Origin: Pezizomycotina sp. ARF18
Taxonomy: Eukaryota; Ascomycota
Assembly (NCBI GenBank): GCA_002224055.1
Contig: AZLU01000021.1
Coordinates: 1-64,000 of the forward strand
Reading direction: 5' to 3'
Length of the DNA: 64,000 bases
The position numbers and the translations under genes are program-made. Every line of letters begins with the position of its first letter. Positions within the stretch are counted from its first letter, which is position 1. A model generated the notes under the pieces. That model was not told where the DNA came from and did not search any database. It saw only the letters and a program-made list of their open reading frames with translations. Shown here in pieces: positions 11,141 to 23,122 of this stretch.

Positions 11141-13384
11141 AAATTAAATCCTACTACCATCACAATAATCATAATAGTAAACTATAATTCTTCATTTCTT
11201 TGCACAAAAAGTTGTTTCTCTCTTTCGTTTTTTTAGAATTTGCCTGTTTTGTTGTTTTTTTTTCTATATAAAATTATAATATTACTACAAAAGCTATAAA
11301 ATGTTGTTTTTGCATTGTAGGAGATGATACCATGTAGATAGATAGTATGGAGTGAAGCGGATGGAAGGAATAATAATAAAGTTGATGCCTTTTTTTCTCT
11401 CTACGTTTCTTGATCTTTGTATTCGCATATCCAAAACGAAAACTGGATATGTCGCGCGACTTAACGTTAAAATACTTGCGTTATCTGACGCCGCGGAGCG
11501 GTTCAATACCTATGTGACGCGACAGTGTCTGCATTTCAAAGTTTTGTCTATCGACATAGCGATGTTCACATACTTAAAATTGTCCTAGTGGAGTGTACTT
11601 GCTCGCTGACATCAAGATTGTAGAATAGATGGATGTTTTGCGGGATAGCCTCATACGCGGGAAACGTATAGTTGCTTCTAAGTTGGCTCAGTATACGTCT
11701 ATTGGCATGGGATATTGTGTAATATCGAAGATGTCCTGCCAAGTCAAATAAAGGAGTAATTTGTCGAGCTATGTGACCGTCTTTTCGTAGTAATTAGATA
11801 TCAGAGGCTGACGTCTTCGGAACTTTTGGATATCAACCTTCGCATCTAAGTTTAGGGATATTCTACAGGGCTTTAGCTTTTCGGTACCTGAGTTGCTTGC
11901 ATCACCGACGGGAACGCGCAAATCGATGATGGAGAGTATGCTACTAAATGTTACCCTAAGGTTCGTGGTAGTAATGTTTCTTGTGGTTCTATCTACGACG
12001 GGAGGATCTAGCTACTTATATACACGTGCGTAGCACAGGTTGAGTGCGTACCGATCTGGTAGTACTGGACGGTGCTGCTCCTTAGAGTACCAGTTATGTC
12101 GTGGCTAGCCAAGTCGTGGTGTAACAGTTCAGTATGCGGAGGTGATGAGCTGCATCGTGACAAACTTTGCAGTAATGTTCACTAAGGGGTATCGATTGCC
12201 CCGAGTATTGTCTCATTTGTGGCGCACCTGTTGCTCCTCTTGTTAATATGCTTGTAAGGGATGCCGTCGTTTATGGCGTTTTTTTTGGGAACGGCCCGGC
12301 TGTTTTCTGGTAAGGAATATGCATCATGGTCCACGAATAGCTCTTGAAGTAGAAATATCCGGCAGAAGGTGGAAAGTAAGCTGGGGATATCAAAACTCCC
12401 GCCCATTAACGCTGAAACCCCAGAAACAAAAAAAACAAAAAAAGTTCTCTGCTTCTGTTAGCTAGACTTGCTGGATGTTAACCCATTTGCTTTCGTACTG
12501 CCTAAAACGCGAAAAGTCGATTACGCCGACGCTACGCCTCGTCTCCTTCAACAGCCAGTCAACCTCTTCCAGCTTCCCCAATCTTCCTCTGCCAAAATAT
12601 ATAGGCTATTTAGTGCAAGTCGGTAGATATCGCAACGCGAAGTGTTTTTCGTTTGCTTAATACTGGTATGCAGCTTTCTTGGAAGTACCTGAAAATACGC
12701 TTTTGAGTTTACTTTAGAGTAAAATATACCGGCAAACTGTGAGTAGTTTCACTTTGAGAAATGTTCTATGGTATGAACGTCTGACATGAAAAAGTGGAGA
12801 ATGTGGGTTATCCTTCCTTGGATACGTAGAAGCAGTCGCATTAATACAGCTTTTTTCTCTTTCTTTTTTTGAATAATCGGTTATGATCGAATGTTGCGGT
12901 GTCAATGAGGCGTTAATTCTACTTATCAGGAGAGGTTTCAGGTGACAGTTATTCTATAAATCTTTGATATCGAGTTTGGGAACGTTAAAGAGCAATATAA
13001 GGAAGTTTCACTCCTGATGGTAAGCCTTATCGCCCGGATAATAGCTTGCGAGAGGATATGGATCCTCTCAGAGGCAGAGGATGCTTAGTTGGTGGTTTAT
13101 CTGGGCTTTCGGAGTGATAGATGAATTTTTGATGCGTCGTCGCGAAGGCCTCGTGGGCCTCGTGTGCCTCGATATATTTAGCGGTTGAAGGCTCTAAACT
13201 TTTGAGCTGAGGTCATTACTTATCGTGTACGCTATATACGGCTACAATGCGGAAAGCTGTATCGTTGCTCTTGAAGTTCCATACCTAGCTATGATAGTCC
13301 GATGGGGTCGAACGTTGTTTTTTTTTTCTTCCACGTCTTCGCAAGAACAAATGGCAAGGATATCGTGTGTTCTGAACCCCTTCG

Positions 13385-14530
13385 CTGATTACAGTTTGGC
13401 GTTGTAGTCGCTGCGCCGGCGTGGATACGACTAGTCTTTTATGTCGCATGGCTTCTCCCCGTGATACCTACGGAAGGATTGGAACCGTTAAAACGAGAGC
13501 TATGGGCGGCGATCGTAGTTTGGCAACCGCTAGCCGTGCATAGTTTGGGACAATGACGTAATAAGATGATTCTAGAGTTTTGGCTGCTGATGACATGTTC
13601 TATGGAAGTGTTGGAACGGACGGTAGATATTGAATAAAACTCTAAGCGCTTTGATTATCAGTAGCCTGAGGTGGGGTTGCGTTGTATAAGCTGAGCCTGA
13701 ATTACTTAGGCGAGCGTTGCCATATGCGATCTTTCTGTGCTGGTTGAGGTAGAGCATCAATTGCTGCCGCTCGGTGCTTTCGGCGTGGTTTCGGTGGATA
13801 ATATTGGATATGAGGTCCTCTGGGTAATCCGTCGGCTGGGAATGGGTAAGTGTTTGTTAAAGTTCGTCCTTGATCCCCTGGCTTGACATCAGTGTCATAG
13901 AAATCGACGGAAATATGATCTACTAGCTGGTACACCTCGGGTTTGGAACCCTATCCGAAATACTTAAACGTCTCGCTGGTTACAGTTTGGCGCTATGGGC
14001 GTTAACCGGTGCCATTTTTCCTTATACTTTGGCTTCCTGAAGTTGATACTTACGGAAGAACCCGGAAATCGCCAAAGTAAGGGATATGGATCGTGTGGCC
14101 ACCAATGCATATCTTGTAATAGAGTAGTGTAATATGACCTGGGTCTTCTAGTCGCGGGCATCGCGTCCTATGAGGAGCTGTGACAGAGAGATATACCCAA
14201 TAAAACTCTAGGTGCTTTGATTTTCAGTAGCCTGGGGTAATATTGCGCTTTTTGGGTAGTACCTAAATAGCTTGAAATGGTGTTGCTATACGTAATCCTT
14301 TGAGATAGTTGAGTAGAGTATCATGATTTGAAGCTCCGTCGTTTCGGTGACTATGTGGAGCTCGGTATCTAGTTCGTGCGTAGCTTTGGTGGATAGTATT
14401 GAATATGGATTCTGCTGGGTAGCGTTGTTCTTGTGGAATGGATCAATAGTTGGTGGGGTTCGTCCGTTATCGGAGCCCGGTCTCACGGAAATCGATAAAA
14501 CTATGGTCCCGTAGCTGGTCTCTCTCGGAT
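13385..14530. repeat. Two diverged tandem copies, about 570 bp each
   Basis: Matching landmarks recur at a spacing of about 566-590 bp. The segment TTACAGTTTGGCG is at 13391 and again at about 13980. AATAAAACTCTA (AG/GG) (C/T)GCTTTGAT is at 13633 and 14199. GGTGGATA(A/G)TATTG is near 13793 and 14390. AGAAATCGACGG and GGAAATCGATAA are near 13899 and 14477. A third, partial boundary appears near 14527. Most differences are transitions. Neither strand has an intact reading frame. Confidence 0.65.
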
Positions 14531-15556
14531 TTGAAACTCCATGAAATTAATTTTAACCGATAAGGATAAATATTACGAGCTGGCCTTCACTACATTTGTA
14601 GTTTCGTGTATCGGCGCGGGAGAATCACTGGAGATTTCACCAAGAGATTACTACTTACTGCTATCAAATTCGACGGGAGAGCTATGGGTCTAAGGGGAAA
14701 AAGCGAGCTGCCTGTGAACTGCATAGTTCCTTACTGCTATGTAACCCTCGTGTTTCAGTTCGCCACCTCACTGCCTTGAGAAGTCGATGTGATCAGTTAG
14801 CTAGGGATTAATAGTCAGTACTACCCGCCGTGGTTTTGAAAAAGAAAATTCTGTTAGTATCGGACCGCATTCCTCTGCATGCTTACATCCTCCGGTCAGA
14901 TTATGTTGCTTAAGCTGCGACCGCTTTGATATTTTGTGGAAGAGGTTCAATTAAGACACGATCGTAAAGCGGATAACCAGTTAACTTTGAATGTTAAACT
15001 CTATGCCATTCTTCTGCTGTCATACTGTTATGGCTATCTAAACCACGTATGAAGCAGCTTGAATATAGTTACACTATAAGGCATCTGGGAAAAGTTGTAA
15101 AGTATACGCAGCCCGCAAAGTCTGACGCTCAAACTGGTAAAATATCGCACCGTAATTTCGTCGTGATAGCCTTCTAGCGTTGTTTAAGGTATACTACAAG
15201 ATCCTATTCGCCATTCTTTTAGAGCTAGCATTAAGCATAGTTAGGTTGATCAACGTTACTACTTTTTTCGTCAACCTTGAATTTGAGGTGGTTGGCTTAT
15301 GGGCTAGATATATCTAGGTCGATATTATACCGATACGAGAGCGACGGAAGAGGTATGGATCTAATTGATTTCGATCGCTTAAGCCATGATGTCTCCTACA
15401 GAATGTTGAGAAGATTTTTAAAATAATCCCGTAATAAATTATATCGCGCGCGCGGGAGTATAGCAGGCCCTTAATCAAGGGTTTACTCTCCTTATCAGCT
15501 ATATTACTGTGGAGACGGCGTTGGCGGAGGTATTTTGTAGCAGTGGGGGCCCTTGG

Positions 15557-15576
15557 TTAGGGGGGTTAGGGTAAGG
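15557..15576 (+). repeat. Telomere-like TTAGGG motif pair
   Basis: Reads TTAGGGGGGTTAGGGTAAGG inside the gene-poor island. Two TTAGGG units with a GGG spacer are few enough to arise by chance. Confidence 0.35.
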
Positions 15577-18086
15577 CCGGCAGGCAGGCTAGTCAGTATG
15601 TAGGTTATTATTAAATAAGGCTCTCTTTACACCTGCTTGACCTAGCGCTTGGTAGCGCTTATATGTCGTTTGAGAATGCTCTTAAAGTTATACCTTTTTA
15701 TATTCTTTATTTAGAGCAGCTATAAAATTAAGAGGGGCGATGCTATTCGGGCCCTTTATAAAAATTTAGGGTACCTACCTGGTACAGACTTTATATAATT
15801 TTTGATGGTCTCTACAGCTCAAGCTTATTTCTCCTTAAAATCTACGAGATATTAAATAATAATGGTCGTTTTCCTTTATAATCCGGGAAAAATACTTAAG
15901 TAGGGACTTTTTTTTTCCAGAGGGAAATTCAAGTACTTAACTGAAAAGTAATTTTTGTTAGTTTGTTTCTGGTAGACCCGGGGATTGGTAGTGGTATTCT
16001 TTTCCAATGCATGAATTCCTTACGTATCCCTCGCGCTTCTGTTCCTGGAGGCTTTAATACCATGGTACGTACTGGTCCTAACCTTTTAGGGTTATCATTC
16101 TATCAAGAGCTGTGGACTGATGCTATTGGCCGAGGTCCCATGGGTCATTGATACGAACGGGTCATTTCTATGTATTTGGAGCTTCCTTCCGCTTGGTAAA
16201 CACGACGAACGAGAATTATGAGCTTGGTCTTGATTGCTACGTCGGGAAAAAAAAATATTTTTTGGCAGATTTGTATTCTGAGACCGATATCATTTTTGCC
16301 TCCCCGTCTGTATATTGGCCTTCACAAACAGCTATTCGGGATATTGTGCTCCGGGGAAATGTATTTGGGACGGTCTCGATCTTTGATGGCAATAATCGGC
16401 AGCTAAGATATGTATGTAGCACGTCGAATGTATTGGTAACATCTGAAGAGAACACGCGTTAGTCTCTTCAGAGTCTTACTAGATATTTCTCTTGGTATCC
16501 AAAGCCAGGGAATCGATACAACATATACCATTCGTTAAAACTTCTTCCTTAAACCATATCCATCGTATGACTTTGTCGTTTTGCTGGATCTGGATCATAT
16601 CGATGTTGGTTTCATTGCGTAACGAGATTTTCGATGCGAATTTCGTTACAGCTGTATGCGTCTAGATATAGGTGTTTGAGCGGTAATAGTGCGACGGAAT
16701 CGGTGGTAAAACGTTCTTCGAGCTTGAGAATAGTAACAAGTTTCAAAATGCGTAATGTAATGTTGTGAAGTTTACGTTATTTTGAATATGGGTAACACGC
16801 GTTCCGGTCGGATGACTTTTTTATATTTCATGGGTTTTTGGAAGGAACCGCTATGACGCAGATTTTTTTGGTGTAGGTAATATGTCTCCTCAGGCTCACT
16901 TCCGTGGTCGATCTACTAAAATATTCTATAATAAGAAAGTTTGTCGATTCATCTTCTTGGCGTGTCTGGTTTCCAGTTATGCGATTCGGGGTGGTTTACC
17001 TATTTACGTATGACAGCAGTGGGTATTCGGCCACCTTATATACGCCTTGATCGTTTTCCATGAGGATTGATATGGGATACAGAACAATATAGTGGAATCT
17101 ACGGCCGGCGTCGTCGAAAGTGCATTATGTCTTGGGCATACTTGCAACGAGGAACCGAGCATTACGGCATGGGATTCATGGCGTGGGATTGATCATTCGT
17201 ACGTAGGAATATATATCAGGCGGCCTTAGCGCTTTACGCTTCGGGTCTGGCCTATAGATCGGTTCCCGAACCGCTTCTTCATACCCACGAGATACTTAGA
17301 GCTTCGTATCTCGTCCTTGGATAATGCCTGCCGCATGAAGATATCGATATATCATTTCCGTTTATACCCTCTTCATTTTCTAAAGAGGGAAATTCGTATA
17401 AAGCTATACACACCGACGATTTGTTTCATTTTTTCTTTCATCTATGTATACCCATGTTTGTTGCTCGTTAGTGTGAACAAACTACCTATATAGACCGCAA
17501 AGGCTCATACTGTAATAATGAGTAATTGAGGGTAGCACTTGATAGCCTTAAGACTAGTTTGCTTTAGATGATATAGCAGCCAATGTCGCGGCTGTTGTTG
17601 TTGTTGTTTTGAATAACGTTAATACGTACTCTTCGTTCACCCTTCCGAAGGGGAGGTTTTTTTTTTTTTTTTTTTTATTTCTTTGTGTAACTTCGCCAAG
17701 ATGTTCTACTCCCTTTTCAGGCAATTTAGCCTAGTCCGGTTTGAAATCTTTAAATTCTCAATCTCTTGGCACTTTGTCGGCCCTTTTTTCTCTCCCTTTA
17801 TTTCTTCCCGCGCCTTTTTTTTTTTTTTTTTTTTTCTCTTTCAGCTTTCGTTAATAACACACACATGGAATATTTTTTACCTTGTTTACATACTTATCTC
17901 AAAAACGTATATATCTATTTCACGACGCGCTTAGACACAGGTCATCTCATTTACGGAGTCGGAGCTTCCTTTTCATCCTTAGTTTCCCCCTTCCAGCTAT
18001 ATATGTGATTGAGAGCTTGCTAGCCAGAGAAGGAGTCAGTAGTAAAAGAAAGACCGAAGGCGATACCTAGCGAAAAAAACGTATCT

Positions 18087-18995
18087 ATGAGCGCGCATAT
18101 ACCTTCTGAAAGGCTCTTTAAGAGCTTGGATAGCTTGAAAACAAGCTTAATTTCATTTGAAAACATCGACATCCATGGCGCGCGTAGGAGTGGAAAAGCG
18201 CGGACGGGAGATGGACCTGCGTCCGTAGAAATCCTTTTCAAGCTCATGCGCGTTGAAGTAAGCTTAAGATATTCCTATCTCTATTTCTCGAGCTCTGTCG
18301 GTCGCGCTAAAACTAGCGAGTACCTCTTATAAAAACAGGAGAGCTTAAAATCCCTCACGAACGACCTCGTCCTCGCGACCGAAGAAGCGACGAAGCAAGT
18401 CGACTCCTGCTTCACCATCTGGCGCCGCCTAAAATTCCACGCTAACGCCGTCTTCGCCGCTGTCAGCAACCTCGTCGGCTCTTCGACTTCTTCGGACTAT
18501 AACAACCTCCGCGCCGCCCTCTACGCGTGCTCCCACTCGTCCAATAAGACGACGCAGAAACAAGCGACATCTCTACCGCTGTACTTTAATACTATATCCA
18601 CGGCGGACACCCCGGTGTCGAAGAAAGATAAGGAGGCTACGCGCAGGAAGCTGATGGAGCAGGCTTCCGATCTTGGGTGCGTGCTGGTGGAACTAGAGAA
18701 CTGCACGACAAGTATATTTGCCTATTATGACAGGATCAGGGTGGAAGCGGAAGAAGTCGAGGAGGTGACGTGCAGTGTTAGGGAAGTTACAGACGCTGTG
18801 CTTAAAACGAGGGAGAGGGCACCAGGCGGAAAGGAGATGGCGAGGAAGATTGGACGCGTTGAGGCGAAACTGGGAGAGGTCGACGGGTTGCTCAAGGAGA
18901 CGAGGCGCTGCGTCAACGAGACCGACTTTCCGCGTTTCAGGCATTACGAAAACAAGTGGGTTAAGACTAGGAAGACTACTTGCCGCAAGCGCTAG
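18087..18995 (+). CDS. Intact helical protein of unknown function
   Basis: Two exons joined by an intron at 18258-18338 (GTAAGCTT...AAAAACAG) give one uninterrupted 275-residue frame, unusual here because most genes break frame. Exon 1 starts MSAHIPSERLFKSLDSLKTS; exon 2 starts ESLKSLTNDLVLATEEATKQ. The protein has no signal peptide or TM segment. It is almost all predicted amphipathic helix: residues 60-95, 120-165, then long charged helices 165-260 (MEQASDLGCVLVELENC, RVEAEEVEEVTCSVREV, KIGRVEAKLGEVDGLLKETR). It ends WVKTRKTTCRKR. In another frame the sequence continues to 19164, so the true end may lie further on. I do not recognise the family. The layout suits a helical bundle or coiled coil. 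Confidence 0.6.
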
Positions 18996-19560
18996 CTTAC
19001 AGAGGCAGCGCAGGAAAAAAGTCGAAGTTATCGGCGTTGCTGGCTTCTCTTACAAAGGTTTACTTATTCTTTCTCTACTTTTTCCCTCTCCCTTTATATT
19101 TTTTTTTTTTATTTATTTAAAGATTTCTTTCGTATTCATGGAGGAACGGTTTCGGGCGTTCTGAAGCGCATGCAATATATAGTAATTCTGTAATTCTTCT
19201 AAGCGTAGCATTCGCGATGTCTTTTTATTCCCTTAACGCCTTAGTATACTTAGCCCTTTTCCCCCCCCTAGACGACTACAGGAGTTTTTTTTTTTTTTTT
19301 TTTCTGTTGCATATTCGCATCAAAAGGCATCGGCGATTCTCTTATTTTTTCCGCCACTTGTTCCTTATTACTGTATTATTTATCTCTCTTTTGTTTTTTA
19401 AATCCCGTTATGGAATAATTTATATATATATATATATAATAATACCTAATTCTTCAGCGGTTCTGTTTTCTTTAATGCTTAATGCAAATTCTAGGATTAT
19501 ATATAATATATAGAAGGCCGTCTTTGTCTTCCTACAAATCATTTCTTTACTGAAATAGTT
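18996..19560. other. Convergent AT-rich spacer
   Basis: T runs at 19101-19110 and about 19285-19302, and a TATATATATATATA stretch near 19423-19437. No gene. Confidence 0.5.
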
Positions 19561-21476
19561 CTACTTCGCTTCCTTAATAGGGAAGAACTGGCTGAATTTT
19601 CCCAGAGGATCCCACTTCTTCTTCACGGCGACCAACCTCTCCAGGTTATCGTGGCCGTATATTTCTCCCAGGCTCTCGTCGCCGAAGGCGAAGTTGATGT
19701 ATCTGTTTGGTTTTTTTTTTAAAAAAAAATTGTTAGAGTCGTCATCTTACATGAAACCGTATAGCTCTTTTGGTTCTCTCTCTCTCTCTCTCTTTTTTTT
19801 TTTGGTCTCAAGCGGGGAAGGAAAAGTTCTTACATCTGCTGCTTATCTTCCGGTATACCCGACGACTTCGATAGTATCTCGATGCACTTCCTCGACAGCT
19901 CTATTCCGGCGTCGCAGTACTCCGGCGAGAAACAACCCGGTAGAGCAATACTACACGTATATTACTTCAATCAGCTTGCCGAAAAAAAAAAAAAAAAAAA
20001 ACGAAGTGAAAGAAATCTATAATTTTTTCAATACTCACGCGTGAAAATTGATGTTGCGGGCGGGTAGCACGCCGAAGACGCCGGCGTCTTTCTGGGGCCG
20101 ACGGGGAGTAACACTCAACGATCATCCCAGACACGCCGACGTTCTTCCACCCGTTCTTCTCGAAGAACTCGACGTACAGGTCCATGCAACTCTGGAAGGC
20201 TGCTCCGTCCATTTTCGCTAGGCCGCGGCCCATGCCTTGCTTGTAGCTGCCCTTTCGCAGAAGACGTCGCTGCTGACGGCGTTGAACTATAATGGCCAGA
20301 AAATAATATCAGCGGCCTGTTTTCTATAAAATTCTTGATAGTGGTTGAAATGTGAAATGAACAAGGGAAGTAAAGAAAGGCAGGATGGAAGAGGAAATGG
20401 AAAAGGGGGACCACTTACGACTTCCTCCGACATCATCCCCGTCCCGTTCATAAACGGCTCCAAATCCAACAATGGCTTATACGCCCTCCTCGCGTCCTCC
20501 TCACTTCCATAAAAACCGGATTAACCAGCGCGACGGGCTTACACTCCGGCGGCGGCGCCGCTATAAAGAAATAGCACGACATGTTCTCCTTCAATTCCAA
20601 ACCGTTAACTGCTTCCGCGATCCTTCCGAATTTATCGGGAGTGTAGATTAGCGGGCCGCTCCAGACTGTGCCGTTGTCGTGGCTGAAGGGTAGGCTTGGA
20701 CGGTGGCGGAGACGGCGATGCCGAAGTTGTGGCCGGCGCCCTGAGGCCCACCAGATGTCGGAGTCGGGGTGGAGGTTGGGGAGACGGTGACGATGGAGCC
20801 GGAGGCGGTGATCAGGCGGACGGAGAGGAGGTTGTCGATTGAGAGGCCATGCTTGCCGAGGAGCCGACCTAGGCCGCCGCCGAGGAAGGCGCCCATTACG
20901 CCGACGGTGTTGCAGGTGCCGATTGCTATCCATGCCAAAAAACGTAAATATCTCCCTTAATACCAGAAACAAAAAATGACAAGTAAAAAGAAAAAAGAAT
21001 TGAGGGGAAAGAGAAGAAGCGACATCCACATACTAGTCTCCGCCCCATTCGCAAAGAGAACCGCCTGCAGCTCGCTGATAATCGTCCCGCCGCCGAACGT
21101 AACCGTCATATCATCCTTATTAAAAGCAATGTTATTCAAACCGCGCATGTTAATGATAACGTCCTTCTCGGCCATGTCGTACGTATTCGCCCACCCGTGC
21201 CCGCCCGTCTGCGCGAGGAACTTGAGCCCTTTGTCGTTGCAGTATTTAATCTAAATATATGCTTTTTTGTTAGCTATTTGCGAGCGAGAAAAGATTAGTG
21301 GGAATATCGTTACGTACAATAGCTACGACGTCCTGCTCCTCGTAGACATGGACCATTGTGCGCGCGGCGGGAGCCTTGTACTTGCTCCAACGCAGGTTCT
21401 CGCCAGACGTGACCGTCGCTTTTTGCGACAGCTGCGGGCGCAGGTACTCTTCGATTTCTTCGTGCAGGTAGCCCAT
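19561..21476 (-). CDS. FAD-linked oxidase, berberine-bridge-enzyme type with bicovalent FAD
   Basis: Oxidoreductase of the PCMH/BBE fold. It starts MGYLHEEIEEYLRPQLSQ with no signal peptide. The FAD domain has LRWSKYKAPAARTMVHV, then FLAQTGGHGWAN, whose His is the usual 8-alpha-histidyl FAD link. NMRGLNNIAF and VTFGGGTIISELQAVL follow, then IGTCNTVGVMGAFLGGGLG, whose Cys is the usual 6-S-cysteinyl link. The C-terminal BBE segment is RYINFAFGDESLGEIYGHDN and WDPLGKFSQFFPIKEAK, with TAG at 19561-19563. Introns: 21317-21251, 21033-20926, about 20419-20287, one near 20040-19980 and one near 19837-19705. The last one holds T9A9 and a CT run. Such enzymes often act in alkaloid, polyketide or sugar oxidation; the substrate is unknown. 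It is divergent from the P450 3 kb away. Confidence 0.88.
19775..19792. repeat. (CT)n microsatellite in an intron of the FAD oxidase
   Basis: CTCTCT run followed by a T tract, inside the last intron. Confidence 0.8.
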
Positions 21477-23082
21477 TGTGTTTATGGTGACTGATTTTTT
21501 TTTGTTTCTTCTATTTTCGTAGATACGCGAATTCGTATGGAGAATGTTTAGTTCTTGAGTTCTTGAAGATATTTTTTTTTTTTTTTTGAAAATTCTGAAG
21601 AGTTTATATTTGTGCTCAAAAGATGATTTCAGCTTAGGCTTTACTTAGGCAAAAGCGAAGATGCGGGGGAAACCCGCGCCCCCCCGCCCAACAGGGCCCC
21701 TTTATGGTCCAGCCCCCCCTGCTTCTCAAGAACTCAATCTCGCGAACTCGGGAACTTGCGAAGCCAATGAAATACAGTGAAGCCGAGTCCTGATTTTCTA
21801 GAAAGATATCATACCAGGGGGAGGGGGGGGGAAGATAAGAATAGTAACTGATAATAAAAAGGCTATCGAATTGCTTAAGCTTACATGAGACGGCGATCAT
21901 TGTAATTGGCATCGCCATGGTGTTTTTATTCGAATCCTATGAGATTGATCCTACGGAATACTTGCAAAAATAATGATTGCTAATGGTAGAAGTAATGGTA
22001 ATTCAGCAATTCGCTAAGCCCATTCGGAGATAGGCGATTTCGGATCAAGGAAAAGCTCGCGCCAAGATGTATATATATATGTATCCGCGCCTCACCACAT
22101 TAAAAACCTACCAGTTGTCGGAAATTGTTTTTTTTTACACAGGGAAGGGGCAATCAAGGATTGAGGTATTCCGGATGCGTAATATTACAGATCTTCAAAT
22201 CAGTCATCGGTATTCTAGTATCCAGGTTTTCCTATGTGCGCGCCTACTAGTTCATCCTCTTTGAATGCTGACATGCGATTAGCAGTAAGCAGAGAAACCA
22301 GTTTGTGCTGTGATTGGATAGATCGAGGGTTAAACAAAATACTGGAGGATGGCTGTGGTTCCGAAAGCGGTAAATTCCGACGACAAGCAAAAGAAAGCAG
22401 CCCCGCTATGGTAGAGTGGCGGTGCAGGACGGGATAGAGCTCGAGGTAAAGGAGCGGTATATAAACAGACTGGGGAGAAAAGAATCAAATAGAAAAAAGC
22501 AATAAATAAACGGGAAATAGAGCAGGAAGAGAGGCGTACATACAAAGGCTAGTATGGGTTTGGAATTGGGAGCGCTGGAGCGCTGCTTTGGAGCATGTGG
22601 GTACCTGACGAGCTGGGAAGGATTGAATTCAAGAAAACGGGAAACATTGAACTATAAAATTTAGCTAGGCAAGCTGTTTAAGGTGAAAAAGTCCGGGAAC
22701 ACTTGGAAAAAAGGCCTCGTGATCACTAATAATCACGAAAGAGTTATCTCATCAGTGCAACCCACACAATTCAGATGAGCTGCGTTTTCTCCTCTTCCTA
22801 CGGCGCTCGATAATTTCTTGCCGTTTCACAAACCTTTTTGTGCTTTAATAATATATAATGAAAAATCGAAAGAGGGTAAAAAAATAGCCAGGTTGGTCCA
22901 TGCAACCATCTCGCCAAAGGTGTGGGAAAAAATGTTGGATAGTCAGAATTATTTTTTTCTCTCGGAAACGCCTAGTGGGACAAGGAAACCTGAGGATCAA
23001 TAAAGAAGAGAAAATTGTTGATTAGATCGAAAAGGTCAAAGGGGAATTCGATTAAATGGCGTGAGAAGGTCCAGAATCGCCC

Positions 23083-23122
<40 letters not shown>

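Larger units (their letters stand above)
11003..18086. other. 7-kb gene-poor AT-rich island with decayed repeats
   Basis: No intact gene. Stops are dense in all frames and the longest frames are about 60-105 codons. One at 16148-16462 (104 codons, plus, containing ELGLDCYVGKKKYF) looks protein-like but I do not recognise it. A short frame at 12191-12328 has the CxxC pattern EYCLICGAPVAP. Diverged tandem copies occupy 13385-14530. Transition-type differences between those copies and the high AT content fit old repeat-induced mutation, but no transposon domain could be identified. T20 lies at 17657-17676. Confidence 0.5.

Noticed and set aside
11003-17656. Intact transposon in the gene-poor island
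   Set aside because: No transposase, reverse transcriptase or terminal repeats could be recognised; only diverged tandem copies are seen.
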